The notes: generated from the letters alone by a model not told the origin. 64,000 bases of DNA from Desulfovibrio sp. TomC (GCF_000801335.2 NZ_JSEH01000008.1:1-64000), one strand, 5' to 3'. Positions 48,708 through 57,598 are shown, numbered from the stretch's first letter. Made by a program: numbers and translations.

Positions 48708-51173
48708 TTACGGCAGCATATCCTGTCGGGCCGGCCCGGAAACGGCCACCTGTCTGGCCCCGGACCGGGCCGGAGCGGCTATTTTCTGCGCGCCCGGCTG
48801 TCCCGGCCACAGGGAGACATCGGTCAGGGCCACGGTTCCGGCCGGATATCCGTCCACCACCACGGCCGCGGCGGCCAGGTGGCGGGGCAGCCCGGCCAGA
48901 GCGATCTCGGCTTCCTGGCGGTTCTGGAACACATTGGCCAGGACCAGGTCAAAATGCAGGGTTCCCCCGGTTTGCACCGTGCAATACAGCGACAAGCCGG
49001 GATCGGCCTCGCGCTGCTGGCCGATTACGGCAAAGGCCTTTTGCAGACTCTCCACCATGCCCACCCGGATCAGGCAGGCCCCCTGCGGCAGCGGCTCGGC
49101 GGGAATAGTCGGGAAGACAATGGGGTCGCCGGCGCGCACCCGGTTGAAGTCCATGCCCGGGTTGACCTTGGCAATCCGGGTCATGACGCTGCGCCGGGCG
49201 TGGCCGTAGATTCTGGCCGCCTGCCGGGTGACTGCCCAGCCTGAAGGAACGGTGGTTTCGCCGAGGATTGCGGGCAGGGCCGGAGCGGCAACCGCAGCGG
49301 CGGCCGGGGCGACCGGGGCGACCGGAACGGCGGCAGGCGTCGCCTGCAAGGAGTCGGCGTATTCCGGCGACACCACAATAATCTGATCGGCCGGTTCCGG
49401 CGGCAAGGCTGCGGCGGCCAGGGTCAGGGCCGCGCCAAGTCCCTGGGCCGGAGCGGCCGGGGCGAAGGCCGGCCGGGGAGCGACAACGGCCGGGGACGGG
49501 ACGGCCTGGGCGGGCGCGGCAGGCACGGTGGCCAGAACCGGAGCGGCAGACTGCACGGCAGGCACGGCAGCCGGCGCAGCCGGCTCCGGACGTCCCAGGC
49601 CATGGGAGCGGACCAGGGCCACGGGCTCGGCCAAAGGCGCAACGGCCGGTGCCGCCGGCGCGGTCGCAACCGGAGCCGCAACAGTGGCGGCAGGCGCGCT
49701 CGCTGCCGCAGCGTCCGGGGCCTGGGCGAGGGCCGCTGCCGCCGCCCGGACAACCGGGGCGGCCTCGACCGGCGCTTTGGTTGCTGCGGCAGCCGCAGCC
49801 TTGGTGATTTGCGCCTCCGCCGTCACCGTCCCAGCCTGGGTCGGCTCCGCCTGGGGGGCGGCATGGCTGGAGGGGCTGGCTGCCACGGCCGGCGTGGCCG
49901 CCGGGGCAACCTGGGGGGCAGGCTCAACCGCTTTGTCCCTGACCGGAACGGCCGGGGCGGCCGAGGCCGTCTCGACCGGCTTTTTCGCCGGGGCCGCAGT
50001 CTTGGCCACGGTCGGCGTGGCCGTCGGGGCCGACGTCGAGGCGGTCAGGCCCAGGGCCTCTTCACAGGCCGGCACCTCGGCCACGGTCTTGGGGGCCTCG
50101 GGCGCAGCCGGCAGGGCGGCCGGGGCCGGGACATTGGCTGCGGCGGCCGAGGCAGCGGCAACCTTCGGGGCAGCCGCCGGCGCAGCCGGATCAAACACGA
50201 CGGCGGAAAGACTCGTCTGCATCCGGCCCAGGGCGTCCAGAGCGGCTTGGCGGGCGTCCGGCAAAGCCGGGCCGGCAATATGCAGCAGCAGCGCCGCCAA
50301 CGAACCGGCCGCCCCGACCACAACCAGTCGGCGCAACCAGACCCGGCCAACGCCCAGGGATTCCCGGGAGGCCCGGCCAACCAGGCCCCAGCCGATGCGG
50401 CGCTTGCCGAAACCAACCGCCAGAAGCATGGACAGATGGCACAGGCGCACGATCTTTCGCGGATAGCCGCCGGTGAGCTTGTGGATGCGCCGCAGGGCCA
50501 GCCGGGTAAAAATTGCGGGAATCTTGCCGTCCGGGGTACACAACAGCAGCCGGGTCTCGATCATGCGCCGGGTCTGGACCCGGTCCAGGGGCGTCAGGCG
50601 ATAGAGAAAATTCACCCGGTCCTCGAGATTGGGCCGCTCGTGCAGGATCTCTTCAAACTCGGTCTGGGCAAAAATGACGATCTGCAGGAGCTTGTGGGCG
50701 TTGGTCTCGAAATTGAGCAGTTCGCGCAACAGTTCCAGACACTCCGGCGTGATCTTCTGGCCTTCGTCGACGACCAGGGCCACGGTGCGCCCGCCGTTTT
50801 GGCTCCGGGAGAGCAGCTCGGCCTTGAGCGCATCCTTGAGCAGCGCCGCGTCCCGGCCCTGGGCGGTCGTGTCCAGGCCAAAAAGCCGGGCCAGGGAAAG
50901 AAGAAATTCCGTGGTCGAGGGGCAGTAGGGGTCATCGAGCAGATAGGCCTCGATGTCGCCTTCCTGAGCCAGCACCCGGATCAGTTCGCGGCTCAGCGTG
51001 GTCTTGCCGGTGCCGACCTCGCCCAGCACCACATTGAGTCCCCGGCGCAGGCGCACGGCGATTTCCATGTGTTGCAGGCATTCCAGATGGGTCCTGGAAC
51101 GGTACAGCATGTCCGGGTCCGGCGAGTTGGAAAAGGGTTCCCGCGTCAGTCCCAGGGCTTGATAGTAACTCAT
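48708..51173 (-). CDS. MshM/ExeA-type AAA ATPase with long Ala/Pro linker and LysM/SPOR-like tail
   Basis: The 821-aa protein starts with an ExeA/GspA-type AAA domain: YYQALGLTREPFSNSPDP, GEVGTGKTTLSREL (Walker A), VALVVDEGQKI (Walker B), HKLTGGYPRKIVRLCHLSM. A membrane helix (LRRLVVVGAAGSLAALLLHI) at about residue 315 is followed by about 360 residues of Ala/Pro/Val low-complexity linker. The C-terminal 150 residues carry a LysM-like unit (ARIYGHARRSVMTRIAKVNPGMDFNRVRAGD) and a SPOR-like end (LVLANVFQNRQEAEIALAGLP). ExeA-type ATPases help place the secretin through the cell wall; the tail likely binds glycan. The ATG at 51173 has AGGAGGAGG upstream. Confidence 0.88.
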   Translation of the reverse strand: MSYYQALGLTREPFSNSPDPDMLYRSRTHLECLQHMEIAVRLRRGLNVVLGEVGTGKTTLSRELIRVLAQEGDIEAYLLDDPYCPSTTEFLLSLARLFGLDTTAQGRDAALLKDALKAELLSRSQNGGRTVALVVDEGQKITPECLELLRELLNFETNAHKLLQIVIFAQTEFEEILHERPNLEDRVNFLYRLTPLDRVQTRRMIETRLLLCTPDGKIPAIFTRLALRRIHKLTGGYPRKIVRLCHLSMLLAVGFGKRRIGWGLVGRASRESLGVGRVWLRRLVVVGAAGSLAALLLHIAGPALPDARQAALDALGRMQTSLSAVVFDPAAPAAAPKVAAASAAAANVPAPAALPAAPEAPKTVAEVPACEEALGLTASTSAPTATPTVAKTAAPAKKPVETASAAPAVPVRDKAVEPAPQVAPAATPAVAASPSSHAAPQAEPTQAGTVTAEAQITKAAAAAATKAPVEAAPVVRAAAAALAQAPDAAAASAPAATVAAPVATAPAAPAVAPLAEPVALVRSHGLGRPEPAAPAAVPAVQSAAPVLATVPAAPAQAVPSPAVVAPRPAFAPAAPAQGLGAALTLAAAALPPEPADQIIVVSPEYADSLQATPAAVPVAPVAPAAAAVAAPALPAILGETTVPSGWAVTRQAARIYGHARRSVMTRIAKVNPGMDFNRVRAGDPIVFPTIPAEPLPQGACLIRVGMVESLQKAFAVIGQQREADPGLSLYCTVQTGGTLHFDLVLANVFQNRQEAEIALAGLPRHLAAAAVVVDGYPAGTVALTDVSLWPGQPGAQKIAAPARSGARQVAVSGPARQDMLP

Positions 51174-51285
51174 GACCGCCTCCTCCTGTCCTGTTGCCGG
51201 CTGGCCCGCCGGCGCAAATGCGCACTGTTCCCGGATGGACCGCACAGGGGCAACGGCCCCGGCCGCCCGCCCGGTTTGTCCCCGG

Positions 51286-53310
51286 TCACGGCCGCACCAT
51301 GGCCGCCGAGGCCACCGGAGGCCCGGCCGCATCGACTGCCGCCGGGGTCGGCGCGATGGGCTTTTCGCGCAAGATCGTCGGCGTAACGAAGATGAAGATT
51401 TCATTGCGCACGATGCTCGACCCCTTGGACTTGAACGCCCAGCCCAGGCCCGGAATGTCGCTCAAATACGGCACGCCGGACTGGTTGTCGCTCACCTCGT
51501 CCCGGGTCAGGCCGGAGATGACGATGGTGTCGCCGTCTTCCACCACCAGATTGGACTGGGTTTCACGCTTGTAGATAAGCGGGTTGCCCTGGACGGAATT
51601 GGCGGTATCGACCTGATCGTCTTTGACCAGGATCTTCATGCGCAGATTGGTGCCGTCCACCACGTGGGGGAGCATTTCGAGCTTGAGGGTGGCGTGGGCG
51701 AACTGGACGTTGGTGCCGTTTTGCGAAGTGGATACGTAGGGCACGTCCTTGCCGTTTTCGATGAAGGCCGAGACGTTCTCCATGGTGGTGATGGTCGGGC
51801 TGGAGAGGATCTTGACCTTGTTTTCCTCGGCCAGGGCGGTGAGCTGGGCTTCCAGCACGTTGCCGGCGATATTGCCAAACAGGAAGTTGACGCCGGCTCC
51901 GGCCGCGCCCAGGCCCGAGGCCGAGGTCAGGGCACTGGAAAGGGCCGGGTAGTTGAGGCCAAAGCCCTGGCCCGAGGTGCCGCCCGGGAAGATGGGCGAG
52001 GCCGTGCTGGCCAGCGCGGTACTGCCGGTGGAGGCGTTGGACGCGGCCCCGGTGGCGCCGAGCAGGGCGCTGGCCGCGGCGGCGGCAGCGATGTCCGCAG
52101 CGGTGGAGGTCGTCGTGGTCGTCACCGAACCATCGGCGTTGGTTGTGGTGGTGGTCGTGCCGTTAAGGGCATTGTTCCCGGTGGCATTAAGCGAACTGTT
52201 CGTCGCGTTGCTGGTGCCGGCGGTATTGCTGCCGGTGTTGTTGGCCGCAGTCGTGGTGGTGGAGGTGCCGGTCTGGGCCGGGGAAACACGCAGATTGGAG
52301 TTTTTGAGCAACCCGCCCCACTGCACGCCGAGCTGGCGGCCGGTTGTCTGATCGGTCTGGACGATAAAGGCCTTGAGCTTGACCTGGGGGCGCGGCTTGT
52401 CGAGTTCCTCGATCAGCGCCACCAGCCGTTCGGCGTCGTTTGGCGGGCCTTGGATGATGATGGAATTGCTGTGCTGGTCCGGCACGACCGAGCAGTTGAG
52501 CTGGCCGGGATGACGGCTGCCGCCGGGAGCGGTGATGCTCATGGCGTCGCCGGCTGCGCCCGTCGGGGTGATGTCCCGGGCGGTCTCGCCGGGTTTGTTC
52601 GCGGCCGGGGCGGCAGGCGCGGCCAGGCCGGTCTGGCCCGTCGAGCCGCACATGGCGCTTAGGGTGGCGTAAATTTTCGGCAGTTCGGCGAAGTTGATCT
52701 CCACCCGGGCCATGACAAAGGGTTCAAGCTCCTTGGCCTTGGTTTTTTCGGCGAGCAGCTTGTTGCTCGCTTCCTTGAGCTTGTTTTGCTGCTCCATGTC
52801 GCCCAGGGTCATGACTTTGATGATGTCGCCTTCCTGGGTATAGGCCAGCCCGTTGGCCGACAGGATGCTCGTAAAGGTCTCATCCCAGGGGGCGTCGACC
52901 ACGTTGACGTTGATGCGCAGGGGTTTGTCGCTGCCGGCCGAACCAGGGATGGACGAGGACAACACCACATTCTGGTTGGCCGCCCGGGCCATGGCCCGCA
53001 CCACCGTCACCAGATCGGTGTCGTACATGCGAAGGGTCATGTGCTGCTTGGGCAGAGGCCGCACCGCCTTGGTCTCGACCTTTTCCTCTTTTTTGGGCGT
53101 AATGGCGACTTTGCTGAATTCCACCTTGCGCGGCCTCGCCACCGGGGAGTAGCCTTCGGACTTTTGCGCCATGGTGTCCCAGTGCTCCATAAACGCATCC
53201 TTCTGGGGCTTTTTCACGCACCCGGCCACGGCCGCCAGCAACACTGCCGTGGCCAGCGCCGCCCACCCCGTCCGGCCAAGTCGCCGTCTGTTCCTGCCCG
53301 TGCTTCGCAT
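51286..53310 (-). CDS. Secretin, outer-membrane pore (MshL/PilQ/GspD type), lipoprotein
   Basis: The 674-aa protein has a lipoprotein signal (LLAAVAGC, lipidated Cys 31), an N0/STN domain (MTLRMYDTDLVTVVRAMARAANQNV), an N1 domain (NCSVVPDQHSNSIIIQG), and the secretin core with the typical end VPYLSDIPGLGWAFKSKG and EIFIFVTPTIL. A 90-residue Thr/Asn/Ala-rich insertion (about residues 347-438) splits the first strands of the core. It forms the multimeric gated channel for the pilus fibre. It overlaps no neighbour; the ExeA-type ATG is 112 bp downstream. Confidence 0.94.
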   Translation of the reverse strand: MRSTGRNRRRLGRTGWAALATAVLLAAVAGCVKKPQKDAFMEHWDTMAQKSEGYSPVARPRKVEFSKVAITPKKEEKVETKAVRPLPKQHMTLRMYDTDLVTVVRAMARAANQNVVLSSSIPGSAGSDKPLRINVNVVDAPWDETFTSILSANGLAYTQEGDIIKVMTLGDMEQQNKLKEASNKLLAEKTKAKELEPFVMARVEINFAELPKIYATLSAMCGSTGQTGLAAPAAPAANKPGETARDITPTGAAGDAMSITAPGGSRHPGQLNCSVVPDQHSNSIIIQGPPNDAERLVALIEELDKPRPQVKLKAFIVQTDQTTGRQLGVQWGGLLKNSNLRVSPAQTGTSTTTTAANNTGSNTAGTSNATNSSLNATGNNALNGTTTTTTNADGSVTTTTTSTAADIAAAAAASALLGATGAASNASTGSTALASTASPIFPGGTSGQGFGLNYPALSSALTSASGLGAAGAGVNFLFGNIAGNVLEAQLTALAEENKVKILSSPTITTMENVSAFIENGKDVPYVSTSQNGTNVQFAHATLKLEMLPHVVDGTNLRMKILVKDDQVDTANSVQGNPLIYKRETQSNLVVEDGDTIVISGLTRDEVSDNQSGVPYLSDIPGLGWAFKSKGSSIVRNEIFIFVTPTILREKPIAPTPAAVDAAGPPVASAAMVRP

Positions 53311-53345
53311 ATTCCTCTCCCATCCCGGCGCGTTTGCGACCAGGC

Positions 53346-53837
53346 CTATCGTCCCTGGGATTCCTGCCCGTCGTAAGGAAGCTCCAACTTCTGACCATTG
53401 GCCAGGCTCTCCAGCGTCACCTTGTCCGGAGAGACGGCGAGTACCTTGTAGCCGCCGCCCTCCAGGCTGTCGCCGGCCTGATATTCATAGCCGTCTATGA
53501 CCGCCAACCGGCCTGACCCCAACTCCACGTATCCCGTAAACCGAGGGATGGCCGTGGGTTTGGCGGAAGCGTTATGGGCCTCCAGCGGCTTGTCGTAGAA
53601 CACCTGGGACCGCCAGGGCTTCTCGATGGCGGCCATAAGCGCTGATTCCGTCTTGCCGGCCGTGGCCTGCCGGACCAGGGACATGACGTCGTCCCGGATC
53701 TTCCCCACCGCCTCCGTCTGGGCCACCTGCGGCTTCCCCGGCTGTCCGGCCGGCTTGTCGCCCATAAACAGCGAGCCAAAGCCGATGACAGCCACAATGC
53801 CGGTCGCGGCCAGGATAATTTTTTCACGCCGGGTCAT
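53346..53837 (-). CDS. PilP/MshK-like periplasmic linker protein
   Basis: The 163-aa protein has an N-terminal signal anchor (KIILAATGIVAVIGFGSLF), a linker, and a C-terminal beta domain with LAVIDGYEYQAGDSLEGGGYKVLAVSPDKVTLE, similar to the homology region of PilP and GspC, which bind the secretin N0 domain. The position between PilO-like and secretin genes matches pilP/mshK. Sequence similarity alone is weak, so the assignment is by fold pattern and location. Confidence 0.75.
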   Translation of the reverse strand: MTRREKIILAATGIVAVIGFGSLFMGDKPAGQPGKPQVAQTEAVGKIRDDVMSLVRQATAGKTESALMAAIEKPWRSQVFYDKPLEAHNASAKPTAIPRFTGYVELGSGRLAVIDGYEYQAGDSLEGGGYKVLAVSPDKVTLESLANGQKLELPYDGQESQGR

Positions 53838-53865
53838 GCCGCTAACTCCTTATCCAGGCGTCGGC

Positions 53866-54399
53866 TCATTGCACGGCCAGCCAGCATTTCATGGTGTATT
53901 CCCGCCCCTCCCGGCCAAACATGGTGGTGACGGACTCCACTTTGACCAGGGGACCAAAGCCGCCCAGGGACAGCATGAACTGCCGCACTGCGTCGGGCGG
54001 CCCAAGAAAGGCCAGACGGACCGCCAAAAGGCCCTCCCGGGTCACCGAGGAGGCATCCGGGGAAACCCCGGTCATCCGTAGCCCAAGCGGCTTGGCCAGG
54101 CTGTCGAACACGGCGGTCAACCGTTCCACCTCGGCCAGCGGCAATTTGCTCTGGCCGCCAACAGCGCCCAAGGGGCGCACCTTGGCCTGGGCCTCGGCCA
54201 GGGCCTTGGCCACTGGTTCGATTTGGCGATTTTGTTCCAAGAGGCTCTGCATCTCGGCCACTTGGGCTGTTAACGATTCCACTTCCCGGTATTCGGGCAG
54301 AAGGAACACCGCAGCAAACCCGAGGGCCACGGCTGCGCCCACAGCCAGGGTGACCAGAGTCCGGGCCGGCAGGGCGTGTCTGATGTCGGCCAGGGTCAT
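53866..54399 (-). CDS. PilO-like inner-membrane protein
   Basis: The 177-aa protein starts with a short cytoplasmic part, one membrane helix (TLVTLAVGAAVALGFAAVFLL), a coiled coil (EVESLTAQVAEMQSLLEQNRQIEPVAKALAEAQAKV) and a C-terminal ferredoxin-like domain, which is the layout of PilO/MshJ. It pairs with the PilN part of the upstream fusion. The ATG overlaps the end of that gene by 4 bp. Confidence 0.85.
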   Translation of the reverse strand: MTLADIRHALPARTLVTLAVGAAVALGFAAVFLLPEYREVESLTAQVAEMQSLLEQNRQIEPVAKALAEAQAKVRPLGAVGGQSKLPLAEVERLTAVFDSLAKPLGLRMTGVSPDASSVTREGLLAVRLAFLGPPDAVRQFMLSLGGFGPLVKVESVTTMFGREGREYTMKCWLAVQ

Positions 54400-57149
54400 G
54401 GCTGGACCTCCGAGAGGTTGAGCGTCACCACGAAGCGCAGGGTTGTTGCGCCGCTTTCGAGGTTTTCAAGCTCATTGCGCTTGACCGCCACGTCTTCAAA
54501 CAGGGGCGACCCCTCCAGGGCCACCACGTAGCTGGCCAGCATGGAGTCGAACAGCCGGGAATCACCGGTCACCACGCCTTCCACCACCAGCCGCGCCACC
54601 GGGGCATTGGGGTCCTTGTCGCCCGACGCATGTTGCCCCGCCGGCTTGGCCGGTTTGCCCTGATTACCCGGATTGACCGGATTGGCCGGCTTGTCCGCCG
54701 GACCGCATTCCGCCGTCAGCGTGCCGAGCCGCACGCCTTCCGGCGCCAGGGACAACGCTTCCTCCCAAACGCCGACAATGCGATTGCGCGAGACGTAACG
54801 CCGCATGGCCTCGACCTTGCCCCGCAACTCTGCGGCCTTGTGCGACAGGGCTGTGGCATCCAGACTCGAACCGTACACGGCCAGTTGCGTCGCCAGCCCA
54901 TCGCGCACCTTTTCAAGGTCATGGCGCTGCGATACCGCCGCAAAGAAAAAAAGCGCCATGCTGGCAAGCACCGCCGCCAGCCCGACCAGGGACCACTGTT
55001 CCAGCAGACGCGAGGTGTGGGTGGCGGAGCGTTCCTTATAGGTCAGAAAGACGCTTGGCGTGATGGCGTTGTCCGACAGGGCCAGCCCCAAGGCCTGGGT
55101 GAAAACCGGGGCCGGGGTGTTGCGATCCAGGGAGAACCTGGGCGGCAGTCTGCGCCCGGACAGAATATCCAGGGGCGTGCAGGGCAGGCCGATATTCTCG
55201 CGGATAAATTCGATAAAAAGCGCGCTGCCGCCAAGCACCCCGGACACCGTGAGCTGGGTGACCGGCCCATGGCCCAGGGACTCGCGGTAATGCTTGATCG
55301 TCATTTCCACCTGCCGCACCAGGCGCGAGGCCACCGGGCGCAGCATCTCCATGACGTCCTCAATTTCCAGACCGTTCCCCGGATGGCATTCCCCTTCGGG
55401 CATACAGCCGTAGATGACCGCTTCGACCAGTTCCCGGGCATGGCCGGGCTCCACTGCCACGGACGGGCGGGAAGAGGCGGCCGGCTGGGGTTCAGGTTCG
55501 ACTGGCGCAGCCTCCGGGGCAGCGTCGAGCTCAAGAATCAGCCCGGTATCGCTTGCCCCCAGGGCATCGAGGTCGAACACCATCTCCTCGCGCGGTCCGG
55601 CCGGTTCCTGAGCCGGGGCGATGGTCATCCCCATGGGAGCGGCCGGGGCGGTTGCGCCGGAAACGCCGCGCGTCTCCAGGGCCTCCAGCACGGCCTGCTC
55701 CATGCCCGACATGGAGGTCTTGATGACCCGCACGAACATGAGATTGCCGTTGCTGAAAATTTCCAGACGCGACCAGTGCTGGCCCACATGCAGGTTGGCA
55801 ATGGCCCCGGTCGCGCCTTCGGCGAGGATGCGCCGACGAAAGAGGTTCTGGTGGGCAAAAGGTTCCAGGGTCAGCCCGGCCAGGGGAAATCCGGCCTTGG
55901 CGAAATCGTTGCGGATGACCGCCACAGCCTCACGCGGCGTGGTATAGGCCATGGCCCCCAGTCGCATGACCCCTTTTTCAGCCACCTCTCCCCGGCGTTC
56001 GAAGTCGAACACCACGGTGTTCTCTTCAAACCCCATCTCTTTTTTGGCCGTCCAGAACACCGCGTTGTCCACTTGCCGCGACGCCACCTTGGGGATGGTC
56101 AGAAACTGGAGATTGGCCCGGGCGCTCTGGGCCGCCGCCCAGATCGGAGGAATCGGTCCGGGACCGCACACGGCCCTCAGCGTGCGGCGGAGCAGTTCGA
56201 GAAAGGCCTGGCTGCCCGGCTCCACCTCCGAAGGGATGGCCGTCACCTCGGCGGCCAACACCTCGAATCCGGCGTCATGGCCCAGGATCTTCACGCACAC
56301 CAGTTCGGACTGGGAAATATCCACGCCGACCTGGGTTTTCTTGCCCAAGGAAAACAGGGAACGCCGGGGTCCTGCTGCGCGAACCGCAGCCTTGACTGCT
56401 GCCTTGGCCGCCTTGGCCGCCTTGGCCGCCTTGTTCGCCTTGGCGGCAGCCGAATCCGTAGCCGGTGTCGGTGCCGATGCCCGTGTCGTGGCCGCAGCCG
56501 GAGCCGGGTCCGCAGCCGGAGCCGGTGTCGCCTCCGGTGTCGGCTCCAGATCCAAGGTCGGTTCCAGATCCAGTGTCGTGGTCGCAGTCGCAGCCGAAGA
56601 CGATGCCGGGTCCGCAGCCGGTATCGGAGCCACCTCCGGTGTCGGCTCCAGATCCAGTGTCGGTTCCAGATCCAGTGTCGCGGTCGCAGTCGCAGCCGAA
56701 GTCGTTGCCGGGTCCACATCCGGTATCGGAGCCACCTCCGGCGTCGGGTCCGCTGCCAATGTCGTTGCCGCAGCCGAAGACGATGCAGGAGCCGCAACCG
56801 GTGTCGGCTCCAGATCCAATGTCGGTTCCAAATCCAGTGTCGTGGTCGCAGTCGCATCCGAGGTCGTTGCCGGGTCCACATCCGGTATCGGAGCCACCTC
56901 CGGTATCGGGTCCAACTCCAGTGTCGGTGTCGCAGCCGCAGCCGGGGTCGGGGGCGGAGTTCTGGTCGCAGCCGAAGACGATGCCGGGTCCGCAGCCGCA
57001 GCCGGTGGCGTGGCCGGACTCGAAACCTGGGCCTGGGGCGCGGGTTTCGCCGCCGGCCAAGCCGCCACGCCCGCAGCGTCCCTTCCCGGCGGCTTGCGGA
57101 TCAGGTCCAACAGCCGCTGGCTCGGCGTAATTTTGTCTTCCTTGGCCAC
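54396..57149 (-). CDS. PilM-PilN fusion with repetitive N-terminal extension (MshI-like)
   Basis: The 917-aa protein has a unique N-terminal region of about 260 residues (Pro/Ala/Thr-rich repeats, then a KAAKAAKAA stretch), a PilM/MshI actin-like domain starting at KKTQVGVDISQSELVCVKIL (near residue 280), and a C-terminal PilN part with a membrane helix (LVGLAAVLASMALFFFAAV, near residue 750) followed by a coiled coil and periplasmic ferredoxin-like domain. In most pilus systems PilM and PilN are two proteins; MshI-type proteins also merge them. It links the cytoplasmic motor to PilO/PilP and the secretin. The GTG at 57149 has GGGAG 8 bp upstream and is preferred over upstream codons. Confidence 0.9.
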   Translation of the reverse strand: MAKEDKITPSQRLLDLIRKPPGRDAAGVAAWPAAKPAPQAQVSSPATPPAAAADPASSSAATRTPPPTPAAAATPTLELDPIPEVAPIPDVDPATTSDATATTTLDLEPTLDLEPTPVAAPASSSAAATTLAADPTPEVAPIPDVDPATTSAATATATLDLEPTLDLEPTPEVAPIPAADPASSSAATATTTLDLEPTLDLEPTPEATPAPAADPAPAAATTRASAPTPATDSAAAKANKAAKAAKAAKAAVKAAVRAAGPRRSLFSLGKKTQVGVDISQSELVCVKILGHDAGFEVLAAEVTAIPSEVEPGSQAFLELLRRTLRAVCGPGPIPPIWAAAQSARANLQFLTIPKVASRQVDNAVFWTAKKEMGFEENTVVFDFERRGEVAEKGVMRLGAMAYTTPREAVAVIRNDFAKAGFPLAGLTLEPFAHQNLFRRRILAEGATGAIANLHVGQHWSRLEIFSNGNLMFVRVIKTSMSGMEQAVLEALETRGVSGATAPAAPMGMTIAPAQEPAGPREEMVFDLDALGASDTGLILELDAAPEAAPVEPEPQPAASSRPSVAVEPGHARELVEAVIYGCMPEGECHPGNGLEIEDVMEMLRPVASRLVRQVEMTIKHYRESLGHGPVTQLTVSGVLGGSALFIEFIRENIGLPCTPLDILSGRRLPPRFSLDRNTPAPVFTQALGLALSDNAITPSVFLTYKERSATHTSRLLEQWSLVGLAAVLASMALFFFAAVSQRHDLEKVRDGLATQLAVYGSSLDATALSHKAAELRGKVEAMRRYVSRNRIVGVWEEALSLAPEGVRLGTLTAECGPADKPANPVNPGNQGKPAKPAGQHASGDKDPNAPVARLVVEGVVTGDSRLFDSMLASYVVALEGSPLFEDVAVKRNELENLESGATTLRFVVTLNLSEVQP
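56502..56924 (-). repeat. Imperfect tandem repeats inside the PilM-PilN gene
   Basis: About 3.5 copies of a roughly 102-bp unit encode TLDLEPTLDLEPTPEVAPIP-type segments joined by D/A/S/T-rich pieces. Copies differ by insertions and by a short inner duplication (TLDLEP twice per unit), as expected of slippage and unequal exchange. Confidence 0.85.
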
Positions 57150-57254
57150 CGTGTGTCTCCCGTTACAGTGCAGTGCCGCTCGCTTCCCTGCCGCGCCCCC
57201 GCTGTCCAATCCGTATGCCGGCCCAGGGACCCCGTGGCGGTTCGAGGTGTGCCC

Positions 57255-57440
57255 CTAGCCCTGCAAACGCGTCATCCGTACCACTTCATCATGACAAATT
57301 CGCCAACTCCGACCGACCTTTGCCCCACGAAGTTCCTTGCCGTTTAAAAACTTGCGCACTGTCTGGTCACTGCACTTGAGCAGTTTTGCCACTTCCCGGA
57401 CTGTGTACGTCTCCTTCACTTCCTTCTCGCGCTCGTGCAT
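57255..57440 (-). CDS. Small helix-turn-helix DNA-binding protein (excisionase/HTH_17 type)
   Basis: The 61-aa product consists of a winged-helix excisionase-like domain: TYTVREVAKLLKCSDQTVRKFL, then a wing GAKVGRSWRICHDEVVRM, as in MerR-related HTH_17 proteins. AAGGAG lies 9 bp before the ATG. It is the first leftward gene before the PilM-PilN fusion (105 bp apart), so it is a natural candidate for a local regulator of the pilus genes and a binder of the palindromes upstream. Confidence 0.85.
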   Translation of the reverse strand: MHEREKEVKETYTVREVAKLLKCSDQTVRKFLNGKELRGAKVGRSWRICHDEVVRMTRLQG

Positions 57441-57456
57441 GTCGCATCACTCCTTG

Positions 57457-57466
57457 TCGTTAACGA
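57457..57466. promoter_or_regulatory. Palindrome TCGTTAACGA upstream of the HTH gene
   Basis: A perfect 10-bp palindrome followed by another ACGA lies 17 bp upstream of the HTH gene start codon. It could be its operator (inference). Confidence 0.35.
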
Positions 57467-57581
57467 ACGATAAATACGATGACGTTCGGCCCAAAAAAAA
57501 GGATCTGCCCGGGGGTCTGCCCCCTGCCACAGGGCTGCGGGTGTTTCATTTTCTTGCTCACCGGTCGTCCTCGTTTCATTT

Positions 57582-57598
57582 CGTCAAACGGTTTGACG
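57582..57598. promoter_or_regulatory. 17-bp palindrome CGTCAAAC-G-GTTTGACG in the divergent region
   Basis: Two perfect 8-bp arms around one base lie in the middle of the divergent intergenic region. Size and symmetry fit a dimeric regulator site controlling both pilus operons. Confidence 0.45.

Noticed and set aside
56370-56441. Short regular repeat that could be mistaken for a CRISPR-like array
   Set aside because: It encodes a KAA-repeat helix within the PilM-PilN gene; there are no unique spacers and no cas genes.
54630-57347. Very long plus-strand frame (over 900 codons) opposite the PilM-PilN gene
   Set aside because: It is a mirror of the GC-rich repetitive coding strand and codes for low-complexity Arg/Gly/Cys strings without domain or ribosome binding site.
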